DNA of 64,000 nt from Aquidulcibacter sp. (lineage in GTDB: Bacteria; Pseudomonadota; Alphaproteobacteria; Caulobacterales; Aquidulcibacteraceae), in the NCBI RefSeq assembly GCF_020253525.1, contig NZ_JADCBK010000046.1, forward strand, positions 1-64,000, in the 5' to 3' direction. Made by a program: the position numbers and the translations under genes. The notes below the pieces were generated by a model. The model was given only the letters and a program-made list of their open reading frames with translations. It searched no databases and was not told the DNA's origin. The stretch's first letter is position 1. Every line of letters starts with the position of its first letter. This document shows, piece after piece, positions 1 through 8,155 of this stretch.

Positions 1-1158
1 TTGAACGCGCGGCCCAAGGACGATAAGCCATTCTTGGCCTATGTTGCCTTGCAGGCAGTTCATATCCCTGTGCAGGCACCCCGCGAATACACTCAGAAAT
101 ATGCCGGTCGCTTTGACGGCGGTTGGGACCAATTGCGCAAAGAGCGGTTTGAGCGCGCCAAGGCTTTGGGCCTGGTGTCGCAGGACGCAAAGCCACCTGC
201 CATGCACGCCAGCATGCGAGCTTGGGACAGCCTGAGCCCAGAAGAAAAGAAGATGCAAGCCAAGGCGATGGAAGTCTATGCCGGCATGATCGAGGCGACC
301 GATGCCCAGATCGGGCGTCTGGTGGCGCATTTGGACAAGACGGGTGAGTTGGAAAATACGATCTTCGTCATCACTTCCGATAATGGTCCAGAGCCCAGTA
401 ATCCCGGCGGCGAGCGCGGCTTTAACTTCTGGATGAAGACCCATGGCTATACGCACGACTTGGCCAATTTGGGTGAGCGTGGCAGCCATAATTGGATTGG
501 TCCGGAATGGGCGAGTGCGGTGGCAACACCTGGTTATTTGTTCAAATTTTATACCTCCAGCGGTGGGTTACATGTGCCGATGGTGATGGCAGGACCCGGC
601 ATTGCCGCAGACAAAGCCGTCAATGCCGCAGCCTTTGTGCAGGACATTACGCCCACGTTGATCGACCTCGTGGGCGGGGCACCCGACATTGCAGGGTCTA
701 AGCCGATTTCTGGGCGAAGCCTTGCCCCGGTGCTTTCTGGTCAAGCCCAGTCAGTCTATGGGCCAAATGATGCGGTCGGGGTGGAGGTGTCGGGCAATGC
801 CGCCATCACCAAAGGCGATTACACGCTCGTGAAATATAACCCGCCCTATGGTGATAATCAGTGGCGGCTCTATCATGTCGTCAATGATCCTGGCCAAACG
901 ACGGACCTATCGGCGCAATTGCCCGAAGTTCGCGCTGATCTCGAACGTGCCTATGCCGCTTATGCCAAGGCCAATGGCGTGCTTGAATTGCCCAAGGGCT
1001 ATAAGGTGCAGCGGGCGGCCGCACATAATAGTTTGATGCGTCAATTGAGCTTTTATGGCTGGCAATTGGCAGGTGTCGCATTGGTTTTGGCCCTTATTGT
1101 GTCCGCGCTCGTACGCGGCGCCCTTTCGATCATGTCCCGAAAAAAGAAGGCTGCCTGA
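1..1158 (+). CDS. Sulfatase, C-terminal part (5' end outside window)
   Basis: This is the downstream portion of an alkaline-phosphatase-fold sulfatase, a family that hydrolyses sulfate esters. The reading frame is open from base 1 and the N-terminal part carrying the CxPSR formylglycine signature is missing, so the first codon (TTG) is not taken as the start. Visible family blocks are FVITSDNGPEPSNPGGERG (about residues 122-140), the GPGI/PTLIDLVGG segment and a C-terminal sulfatase tail. The last 35 residues form one hydrophobic helix (LAGVALVLALIVSALV) followed by a basic end (SRKKKAA), so the enzyme is probably anchored in the inner membrane with its catalytic domain outside the cytoplasm. 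Its TGA overlaps the ATG of the GST-like gene by one base, the start of a four-gene operon. The substrate cannot be read from the sequence. Confidence 0.85.
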   Translation: MNARPKDDKPFLAYVALQAVHIPVQAPREYTQKYAGRFDGGWDQLRKERFERAKALGLVSQDAKPPAMHASMRAWDSLSPEEKKMQAKAMEVYAGMIEATDAQIGRLVAHLDKTGELENTIFVITSDNGPEPSNPGGERGFNFWMKTHGYTHDLANLGERGSHNWIGPEWASAVATPGYLFKFYTSSGGLHVPMVMAGPGIAADKAVNAAAFVQDITPTLIDLVGGAPDIAGSKPISGRSLAPVLSGQAQSVYGPNDAVGVEVSGNAAITKGDYTLVKYNPPYGDNQWRLYHVVNDPGQTTDLSAQLPEVRADLERAYAAYAKANGVLELPKGYKVQRAAAHNSLMRQLSFYGWQLAGVALVLALIVSALVRGALSIMSRKKKAA

Positions 1159-2204
1159 TGTCGGATGCTCCTACCCCGTCTCGTCTCCATGTCCTCGGGG
1201 CTGCAGGTTCACCCTATACCCGCAAAGTCATTGCGGCCTTACGCTACCGCCATATTCCCTATGCTCTACATTGGGGTAGCCACCGCAGCCCCATGCCGGG
1301 CTTTCCTGAAGCAAAGGTCAAGCTTCTGCCGACGGTCTATTTCCCGCAAGCCGGGGGTGGCTATGAGGCCCAAGTTGATTCCACGCCCATTCTGGCCCGT
1401 CTTGAGCGGGAGTTTGCCGGGCGCGCCTTAGTGCCGACCGATCCCGTAATGGCGTTTCTCGATCACCTCATTGAAGACTTTGCTGATGAGTGGCTGACCA
1501 AAGCGATGTTCCATTATCGCTGGGCAAGGGAAGCCGACATCGCCCATGCCGGTCCGCAACTGGTCTTCTGGCATGACACGACAACTTCGGATGCCGATGC
1601 TAAGGCCGCCTCAGACTTTATCTCAAAGCGCCAGATAGATCGCCTTTATGTCGTCGGCTCCAATGGCGTGACAGCCGCGACGATTGAGCACTCCTATGAA
1701 CGTTTACTTGGCGTGCTCGAGAGTTTGATTCAGCCGACTGGCTTTGTGATGGGGGCAAGGCCCGGCACATCTGACTTTGGCCTCTATGGTCAATTGACCC
1801 AATTAGGCGTGGTTGATCCAACCCCGGCTGCCCTTTGTGCCGAGCGGGCACCCCGTCTGCGCGCGTGGATTGACCGGATGGAAGATCTTTCCGGGCTTGA
1901 GCCCAAAGAGATTGACTGGCTTGACCGCAAAGAAGCGAAAGCCCGCCTTGCACCCTTGTTGGCCGAGATTGGCCGCCTCTATGTGCCCTTCCTTTTGGCC
2001 AATGCCCAAGCCGCTCAAACAGGCGCTTCAAGCTTTGAGACACGCATTGACGGGCGGGCATGGACGCAACCAACCTTTGCCTATCAGGCCAAATGTTTGG
2101 CTTGGCTGAAAGATCACGCAAAGTCCCTGTCCGAAGCAGAAGGGGCGGCTTGCCGCGCCATTCTCGATGGCACTGGCTGCGAAGCGCTGTTTGAGATCAC
2201 TTAG
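1158..2204 (+). CDS. Glutathione S-transferase family protein, extended
   Basis: The N-terminus (residues 9-90) has the GST thioredoxin-fold layout: LHVLGAAGSPYTRKV with an SPYTRK segment where the glutathione-activating residue lies, then a PTVYF cis-proline loop. An all-helical C-terminal domain follows. At 348 residues it is much longer than a typical GST of about 200-230, with an extra C-terminal region rich in helices that I do not recognise. No signal peptide or membrane segment is visible, so it is probably cytoplasmic. The gene is translationally coupled to the upstream sulfatase (one-base overlap) and precedes a second sulfatase and an epoxide hydrolase. A detoxification or glutathione-adduct role is an inference from family and context; catalytic activity is not demonstrated by the sequence. 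Confidence 0.75.
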   Translation: MSDAPTPSRLHVLGAAGSPYTRKVIAALRYRHIPYALHWGSHRSPMPGFPEAKVKLLPTVYFPQAGGGYEAQVDSTPILARLEREFAGRALVPTDPVMAFLDHLIEDFADEWLTKAMFHYRWAREADIAHAGPQLVFWHDTTTSDADAKAASDFISKRQIDRLYVVGSNGVTAATIEHSYERLLGVLESLIQPTGFVMGARPGTSDFGLYGQLTQLGVVDPTPAALCAERAPRLRAWIDRMEDLSGLEPKEIDWLDRKEAKARLAPLLAEIGRLYVPFLLANAQAAQTGASSFETRIDGRAWTQPTFAYQAKCLAWLKDHAKSLSEAEGAACRAILDGTGCEALFEIT

Positions 2205-2230
2205 AATGAGATTTGGGGGAGAAGGACGTC

Positions 2231-3898
2231 ATGCTGAAGAAAATCCTAGTGGGCGGCCTAATTGCCGTCGTGGGTTTGGGCGCATTGGCCTATGTAAAGC
2301 GGGTAGATATTGTTCTGGCGCTCGCTGCTTCCCAAAAGCGCAGCGATATTCCGGAGAACAAGCCCATTGCTTGGATGCAGGGTCCAGCGGCCGCCGAGGC
2401 GGCAACTGGCGACCGCCCACCCAATATCATTTTCATTCTGGCCGATGATTTGGGCTATAATGATATCTCGACCTTTGGTGGCGGTCTTGGCAATGGCAAG
2501 ATCAAGACCCCCAATATTGATGCCTTGGCTGCCTCTGGGGTCGCCTTCCGCCAAGCCTATTCGGGTACCGCAAGCTGTGCGCCATCGCGCGCCATGATCA
2601 TGACCGGGCGCTATCCAACCCGGACGGGTTTTGAATTCACCCCAACACCAGATGGCATGGGCCGGGTGGTGAAAATGGTGTCGGACTCGATGCGTGGCCA
2701 AAGCGGCATGCCGCCCGTTATCTATCATGCCGACCGGGTGGCTGAGATGCCGAAGTTCGACAAGCAGGGTTTGCCGGGTTCGGAAGTTACCATCGCCGAA
2801 GTTTTGAAGACGCGCGGCTATCATACCGTGCATATCGGCAAGTGGCACACAGGCCTTGGTCCTGAATTTGGGGCCAATGCACAAGGGTTTGACGAAAGCT
2901 TGTTGATGGCCAGTGGCCTACATCTGCCGGAAGATGATCCCAATGTCGTCAATGCCAAGCTTGATTTTGACCCAATCGACAAATTCCTCTGGGCGCGCAT
3001 GGAATATGCTGCCTCCTATAATGATGGGGAATGGTTTAAGCCGCGCGGCTATTTGGCCGATTATTGGACCGATGAAGCGATCCAAGTCATCAAAGCCAAT
3101 AAGAACCGGCCCTTTTTCATCAATCTCTCGCATTGGACCGTCCATACACCGCTACAAGCCAAGAAAGCTGATTATGATGCCGTGGGACCGATGAGCTCAG
3201 AGCGGGAGCGCGTCTATGCAGCCATGATTGTGGCTTTGGATCGCAGCGTTGGCCGGATCGTTCAAACGCTGAAGGAAGAGGGCATGGCCGACAACACGTT
3301 GATCGTATTCTCCAGCGACAATGGTGGGCCGGGCTATATTGGCCTGCCGGAGATCAACAAACCATTCCGCGGCTGGAAGCTCTCGCTGTTTGAAGGTGGC
3401 ATCCGCGTGCCCATGTTCATGTCTTGGCCCGGCAAAATTCCAGCCGGCAGCCAAGTGCAAGCCCCAGTCGCCCATATTGATCTGATGCCCACATTAGCCG
3501 CCGCCGCTGGGGCAGCCCTACCCAAGGGCGTGGCGATTGATGGGGTGAATATTCTGCCCCATGCGAAGGGTAAGGCCGGCGATACCCGCCCGCATGAGAC
3601 CATCTTTTGGCAAAGCGATGGCTATCGGGTTGTGCGCCATCTCGACTGGAAGCTGCAACTCGTCGATAAGCCGAGCGCGGTCTATCTGTATGATCTTGCG
3701 ACCGATCCAACCGAGAAAACCAATCTGGCTGCGGCTCGCCCTGATATGGTCGCTAAGCTGCGCAAATTGTTGGACGACCATAAGGCCAATGGTCGCAAGC
3801 CGCTCTACCCTGCGACGCTGGAAGGCCCCATTGCCATCGACCGCGCTTTAGGCACCAAGGCGACCAAAGACGATGTCATCGCCTATTGGCCGAATTAG
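2231..3898 (+). CDS. Arylsulfatase family protein (membrane anchored)
   Basis: This is a complete type I sulfatase of 555 residues. The ATG at 2231 is chosen over an in-frame TTG at 2213 because a GGGGGAGAAGG ribosome site lies just before it. Residues 5-22 form a hydrophobic N-terminal anchor or uncleaved signal. The metal-binding pair is in ADDLGYND (residues 71-78), and the formylglycine signature C116-A-P-S-R120 is followed by MIMTGRYPTRTG. HIGKWHTG and SSDNGGP supply the other active-site Lys/His/Asp/Asn residues. Activity needs a formylglycine-generating enzyme or an anaerobic maturase, neither of which is in this window. With the first sulfatase and the GST-like gene it forms an operon. 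The aryl-sulfate label is generic; the true substrate may be a sulfated polymer or small molecule. Confidence 0.88.
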   Translation: MLKKILVGGLIAVVGLGALAYVKRVDIVLALAASQKRSDIPENKPIAWMQGPAAAEAATGDRPPNIIFILADDLGYNDISTFGGGLGNGKIKTPNIDALAASGVAFRQAYSGTASCAPSRAMIMTGRYPTRTGFEFTPTPDGMGRVVKMVSDSMRGQSGMPPVIYHADRVAEMPKFDKQGLPGSEVTIAEVLKTRGYHTVHIGKWHTGLGPEFGANAQGFDESLLMASGLHLPEDDPNVVNAKLDFDPIDKFLWARMEYAASYNDGEWFKPRGYLADYWTDEAIQVIKANKNRPFFINLSHWTVHTPLQAKKADYDAVGPMSSERERVYAAMIVALDRSVGRIVQTLKEEGMADNTLIVFSSDNGGPGYIGLPEINKPFRGWKLSLFEGGIRVPMFMSWPGKIPAGSQVQAPVAHIDLMPTLAAAAGAALPKGVAIDGVNILPHAKGKAGDTRPHETIFWQSDGYRVVRHLDWKLQLVDKPSAVYLYDLATDPTEKTNLAAARPDMVAKLRKLLDDHKANGRKPLYPATLEGPIAIDRALGTKATKDDVIAYWPN

Positions 3899-3912
3899 CA
3901 CTGGACCATTGC

Positions 3913-5070
3913 ATGAAGCCCTATTCCATCCACGTCCCTCCGTCCAAACTTGAGGATGTCCGATGGCGGGTTGCCGCTTTTCAATGGCCAGATGTGCCAG
4001 CCGATGAGGGGGTGGAGGATTGGTCGCGTGGGGCGTCTACCGCTTGGTTGAAGGGGCTGCAGGATTATTGGCTCCAGGCCTATGATTGGCGGGCGGTCGA
4101 GGCAGAGCTTAATCAACTGCCGCAGTTTCAAGTCACGCTAGACGGCCAAGATATTCATTTCTTGCATATTGTGGGCGAAGCTGGTGGCAAGCGGCCTCTC
4201 TTGCTCAGCCACGGCTGGCCAGGGTCCCCATTTGAGTTTCACAAAGTCATTGGCCCATTGGCGTTTCCATCCCAGCATGGTGGTAAGGCCGAAGATGCCT
4301 TTGATCTGATCATCCCCAGCCTGCCGGGCTATGGCTTTTCTGGCCCTCCGGCACGCCCCATCGGCCCGCGCACGACGGCGGGCCTGTTTCGCAAACTCAT
4401 GGTCGAGGTTTTGGGCTATCAGTCCTTTATCGCCCAAGGCGGAGATTGGGGCTCGGTCATCACCGCGTGGTTGGGGCTGGATCATGCAGACGTCGTATCA
4501 GGTATTCATCTCAATATGCTGGGATTGCGCCCGGACGTCTCGACTTTGACGACGCCAGAGCGCGGTGCTTGGGCGCAAAAGTCCGCCGCAATGATGCAGG
4601 CTGGCGGGGCCTATTTCCAGCTTCAAACCACGCGCCCACAATTACTGGCCATGGCCGTAACAGACTCGCCCTTTGGACAGGCGGCTTGGATCGTTGAGAA
4701 ATTTCAGAATTGGTCGGATGCGTCGCGCGGCAATCTCGACACGATTTTTGGCAAACGGGATCTGCTTACCAATGTCATGCATTATGTGCTGACCGACCGC
4801 TTTGCGACCTCGATCTGGTTTTATCGCGGGGTGTTGGAAGAGGGCAGCGGCTACTTCCTAAAGCCAGGCCAACGCATTGAGGTGCCAACGGGCTTTGCCA
4901 ATTTCCCGGGCGATAGCATCTTCCCCAATCCACCCCGTGACTGGGTTGAGTTAGGCTATAACCTCCAGCATTGGACAGACATGCCCTATGGCGGGCATTT
5001 TGCCGCTTGGGAGGCACCAGACCTTTTTGTTCAGGATTTAGCTGGTTTTGGGCGGCGTATCGGTGGCTGA
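3913..5070 (+). CDS. Epoxide hydrolase (microsomal-type, EHN domain)
   Basis: The protein of 385 residues has the epoxide hydrolase N-terminal (EHN) region at 2-110 and an alpha/beta hydrolase core. HGWPGSP (100-106) is the oxyanion-hole block, Asp178 in GGDWGS is the expected nucleophile and His362 in YGGHFAAWE is the expected base. That combination is typical of microsomal/juvenile-hormone-type epoxide hydrolases, which open epoxides to diols. The ATG at 3913 is preferred to an in-frame TTG at 3886 that would overlap the sulfatase end. No signal peptide is visible. It closes the sulfatase/GST operon. Its last 33 bases overlap the end of accA on the other strand, so the two transcripts are complementary at their 3' ends. 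The natural epoxide is unknown. Confidence 0.88.
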   Translation: MKPYSIHVPPSKLEDVRWRVAAFQWPDVPADEGVEDWSRGASTAWLKGLQDYWLQAYDWRAVEAELNQLPQFQVTLDGQDIHFLHIVGEAGGKRPLLLSHGWPGSPFEFHKVIGPLAFPSQHGGKAEDAFDLIIPSLPGYGFSGPPARPIGPRTTAGLFRKLMVEVLGYQSFIAQGGDWGSVITAWLGLDHADVVSGIHLNMLGLRPDVSTLTTPERGAWAQKSAAMMQAGGAYFQLQTTRPQLLAMAVTDSPFGQAAWIVEKFQNWSDASRGNLDTIFGKRDLLTNVMHYVLTDRFATSIWFYRGVLEEGSGYFLKPGQRIEVPTGFANFPGDSIFPNPPRDWVELGYNLQHWTDMPYGGHFAAWEAPDLFVQDLAGFGRRIGG

Positions 5071-6042
5071 AGGCAGGTCCGCTAGCGAACGGCCAATCCG
5101 ATAAAAACGCTCCGCACGTTGGGCGCGCAAGCCCTCAGCGTCGAGGGAATCGAGTTTATAAAGCTCTTTTTCAATGCCATCGGCCACAGCTTTCATGGCA
5201 TTGGCGCGTGCCCGATGTGCCCCGCCTAATGGCTCTGGAATAATGCCATCGATGACGCCAAAGCCTAACAGGTCTTGGGCGGTGATCTTCATTGCGGTGG
5301 CGGCATCCTTGGCCCGATCGGCAGAGCGGTAAAGGATGGAGGCAGCACCTTCTGGCGAAATCACCGAATAGACTGAGTTCTCCAGCATCAGCACGCTATT
5401 GGCGGCAGCGATGGCAACCGCACCGCCAGAACCGCCTTCACCGGTGATGACGGAGACCATGGGCACACCAAGGGTCAAACAGCGCTCGGTCGCGCGCGCA
5501 ATCGCCTCGGCTTGGCCGCGCGCTTCGGCGTCAAGGCCTGGATAAGCGCCAGCCGTATCAACAAAGGTCAGGACGCTTAAGCCGAATTTCTCGGCCATAT
5601 CCATCAAGCGTACGGCTTTCCGGTAGCCTTCAGGCCGCGCCATGCCGAAATTATGTTTCAGGCGCTGAGGTGTTGTGCGGCCCTTCTCATGGCCCAGAAC
5701 GACCACGCGGCGTCCCCGGAAGCGACCCATACCGCCCAGAATGGCAGCGTCCTCGCCAAACTTTCGGTCGCCTGCCAACTCGACATAGTCCGTGATCAGT
5801 TCTTCGACATAGTCCTTAAAGTGCGGCCTGTCAGGGTGGCGCGCAACTTGGGTGCGTCGCCACGGGTCTAAATTCTGATACAGGTCTGCTAAGGCGCGAT
5901 TGGCCTTTTGGCGAAGCTTCGAGACTTCGGTGCGCACACTTTTCGCGCCGCTATTTTCCGCAGTCGCGTTCAGCTCATCGATCTTCTTTTCAAGATCGGC
6001 AATGGGTTTCTCGAAGTCGAGAAATGCGGGACGTTCAACCAT
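5038..6042 (-). CDS. accA: Acetyl-CoA carboxylase carboxyltransferase subunit alpha
   Basis: AccA with AccD transfers the carboxyl group from carboxybiotin to acetyl-CoA, making malonyl-CoA for fatty acid synthesis in the cytoplasm. The protein (334 residues from the ATG at 6042, MVERPAFLDF) matches the family along its length: an N-terminal LDFEKPIADLEKKIDELN helix, HPDRPHFKDYVEEL, the crotonase-fold core GRRVVVLGHEKG and FVDTAGAYPGLDAEARGQAEAIA, then the oxyanion-type GEGGSGGAVAIA. A 12-residue upstream extension of the frame lacks family similarity and is excluded. accD and accBC are not nearby. The 3' end overlaps the epoxide hydrolase gene by 33 bases. The 5' side faces the VWA lipoprotein gene across 161 bases. 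Confidence 0.96.
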   Translation of the reverse strand: MVERPAFLDFEKPIADLEKKIDELNATAENSGAKSVRTEVSKLRQKANRALADLYQNLDPWRRTQVARHPDRPHFKDYVEELITDYVELAGDRKFGEDAAILGGMGRFRGRRVVVLGHEKGRTTPQRLKHNFGMARPEGYRKAVRLMDMAEKFGLSVLTFVDTAGAYPGLDAEARGQAEAIARATERCLTLGVPMVSVITGEGGSGGAVAIAAANSVLMLENSVYSVISPEGAASILYRSADRAKDAATAMKITAQDLLGFGVIDGIIPEPLGGAHRARANAMKAVADGIEKELYKLDSLDAEGLRAQRAERFYRIGRSLADLPSATDTPPKTS

Positions 6043-6203
6043 GACAAACCGATTAAGCCTGTGCGTGCGCTTCGGCAAGCCTGCGCGCCAGTAGGCTCTT
6101 GGTTAAAAATGCCGCAATTTGGCCCTGATGCCTCCCAAACAAGGCCTTGTTGCGCCCTCCCTATCGTGTGAAACGTTCATAGAAGCGTTTGGAGGTAAGC
6201 CAC

Positions 6204-8108
6204 ATGATCCAAGTTCACGCCCACCTGTCCGGCCCCAGAGTCAGAATGACGTCCGCGGCCAAACAATTTATTGCAGCCATTTCCTTGTCAGCTTTGGTCG
6301 CAAGCTGTGGGACCAATCCGGCTACCTATGCCCAATATGCTGGCCCTGTCGGCCAGTCTGTGTCTACAGACGCAACCGATTACAATTGTCCGGCACCGGC
6401 AGTAGATGCCCAGCGCGGCTATCCCAGACGCGCCCGCATGGCTGTGGGCATGGCTTCGCCGACCATGATGCCTACGCCTCCGCCGCCGATGGCACCCCCG
6501 CCGCCACCCCCACCTCCACCACCTCCGCCAAGCCCAGTAGCGGTTGCCGATGAAGCTTTGTCTTCGGTCGTTGTCACGGGAACCCGCGTGGCACCCCCAA
6601 CCTACAACTCGCCAGCCGAGGTTGCGGTTGTGGCCGGCAAGAGCGCTTCTTATGCCCCACCGCGCCAGTCTACGGAAAAATACCCGCTCGCGGCGCTCAA
6701 TAGCGTCAAGCAAACTGCGGAGACCCCAGTTTCTACCTTTGCGATGGAGGTCGACACGGCTTCTTATGCCAATGCACGCCGCTTTGTGAGCGAGGGCAGT
6801 CTGCCGCGGGCCGATGCGGTGCGGGTCGAAGAGTTTTTGAATTACTTTGATTATGGCTATCCCAAGCCAAAGGACCGGAAATTACCTTTCTCCACCACGG
6901 TGGCAGTCGCGCCTTCCCCCTGGGCCGAAGACAAGCAAATCGTGCATGTTGGGCTTTCGGGTTATGATATCGCTCGCACCGAGCGCCCACCTTTGAACCT
7001 CACCCTCTTGATGGATGTGTCCGGTTCAATGATGGACGAAGACCGCTTGCCCTTGGCCAAGCGCGCTTTGGCCTTGTTGACGCCAAATCTGACGGCCCGA
7101 GATCGCGTCTCCATCGTCGTCTATGCGGGCGCAGCTGGTGTCGTTTTAAAACCAACTGCCGGGAACAATACCCGTGACATCATTTGTGCGCTCGAAGCTT
7201 TGCAGGCCGGAGGCTCTACCGCTGGCGGGGAGGGTATCCGCCTCGCTTATGAGATGGCGGCAAAAAACTATGATGCAAAAGGCGTCAATCGGGTGATCCT
7301 GATGACGGATGGCGATTTCAATGTCGGCATTTCTGACCCACGCGCGCTGCAATCCTATGTCACCGACCAGCGCAAGAAGGGCATTTATCTCTCTGTCTTT
7401 GGCTTTGGTCGTGGCAATTACAACGACACGATGATGCAAAGTCTGGCACAGAACGGCAATGGCGTGGCGACCTATATCGATACCATCCAAGAAGCCCGCA
7501 AAGTGTTTGACACTCAGATCAGCGGCACGCTTTTCCCCATCGCCGACGATGTGAAGGCGCAAGTCGAGTTCAATCCAGCACGCGTCAAGGAATGGCGCTT
7601 GATTGGTTATGAAACCCGTGCCCTAAACCGCGAGGACTTCAATAATGACGCGGTGGACGCCGGTGAAATTGGGGCAGGTCATCAAGTAACCGCGCTTTAC
7701 GAAATCACCCCAATTGGTGCCCAAGGCAGCGTTGATCCCCTGCGCTATGGTGCCGCAAGCCCAACCCCCGCAACAGACAAGGCCAAGGAATTGGGGCTCT
7801 TGCGCCTGCGCTACAAGGTGCCGGGCGAGACGACATCGCGCTTGATAGAGCGGCCGATAACCGACGCTGATCGCAGTGCCAGCTTTGATCGCGCGCCAGA
7901 AGCAACCCGCTTTGCCGTGGCTGTGGCAGGCTATGCCCAGCTCCTGAGGCAAGATCCGTGGATCGGTAAAGGCTTTGGCTATGGCGATGTCGCCCGGATC
8001 GCGAAGGCAGCTAAGGGTGAAGATCGGTTTGGATTCCGCGATGAGTTTATCGATCTCGTCTCGCGCGCCGAAGGCCTAGAGCGTTTGCCCGGTAAAGGCC
8101 AAGACTAG
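6204..8108 (+). CDS. VWA-domain lipoprotein, YfbK-like
   Basis: The ATG at 6204 is chosen because GGAGG lies eight bases upstream; an in-frame ATG at 6246 would also leave a signal peptide. The N-terminus ends in a lipobox with the lipidated Cys at residue 35 (LVASC). Next come a proline tract (about 91-111), a short VVVTGTR segment (122-128), a YfbK-type N-terminal domain (PVSTFAMEVDTASYANARR, 175-193), a von Willebrand A domain with MIDAS motif DVSGS (271-275), and the C-terminal YfbK domain. It is thus a membrane-tethered protein that probably binds a partner through a metal-dependent VWA face. The partner and process are unknown. The proline tract may act as a spacer through the periplasm. 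A strong hairpin follows the stop codon. No functional partner is evident next to it. Confidence 0.85.
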   Translation: MIQVHAHLSGPRVRMTSAAKQFIAAISLSALVASCGTNPATYAQYAGPVGQSVSTDATDYNCPAPAVDAQRGYPRRARMAVGMASPTMMPTPPPPMAPPPPPPPPPPPPSPVAVADEALSSVVVTGTRVAPPTYNSPAEVAVVAGKSASYAPPRQSTEKYPLAALNSVKQTAETPVSTFAMEVDTASYANARRFVSEGSLPRADAVRVEEFLNYFDYGYPKPKDRKLPFSTTVAVAPSPWAEDKQIVHVGLSGYDIARTERPPLNLTLLMDVSGSMMDEDRLPLAKRALALLTPNLTARDRVSIVVYAGAAGVVLKPTAGNNTRDIICALEALQAGGSTAGGEGIRLAYEMAAKNYDAKGVNRVILMTDGDFNVGISDPRALQSYVTDQRKKGIYLSVFGFGRGNYNDTMMQSLAQNGNGVATYIDTIQEARKVFDTQISGTLFPIADDVKAQVEFNPARVKEWRLIGYETRALNREDFNNDAVDAGEIGAGHQVTALYEITPIGAQGSVDPLRYGAASPTPATDKAKELGLLRLRYKVPGETTSRLIERPITDADRSASFDRAPEATRFAVAVAGYAQLLRQDPWIGKGFGYGDVARIAKAAKGEDRFGFRDEFIDLVSRAEGLERLPGKGQD

Positions 8109-8119
8109 CAGCACCTTTT

Positions 8120-8150
8120 GGGCGTGGTGGTACCTTTGCCCGCCACGCCC
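8120..8150. terminator. Hairpin between convergent genes
   Basis: An 11-bp stem (GGGCGTGGTGG with CCGCCACGCCC, one G-U pair when transcribed) closes over a nine-base loop. It sits in the 47-base gap between the stop codons of the VWA gene and the MerA-like gene. The only T-rich flank on the plus strand is CTTTAC, so it is an imperfect intrinsic terminator, probably serving both directions. Confidence 0.6.
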
Positions 8151-8155
8151 CTTTA

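Noticed and set aside
1..15. TTG at base 1 as the start of the first sulfatase
   Set aside because: The catalytic N-terminal half of the family is missing, so the gene must begin before the window.
6204..6590. TonB-dependent receptor call for the VVVTGTR-bearing protein
   Set aside because: There is no barrel; the remaining sequence is a VWA/YfbK lipoprotein.
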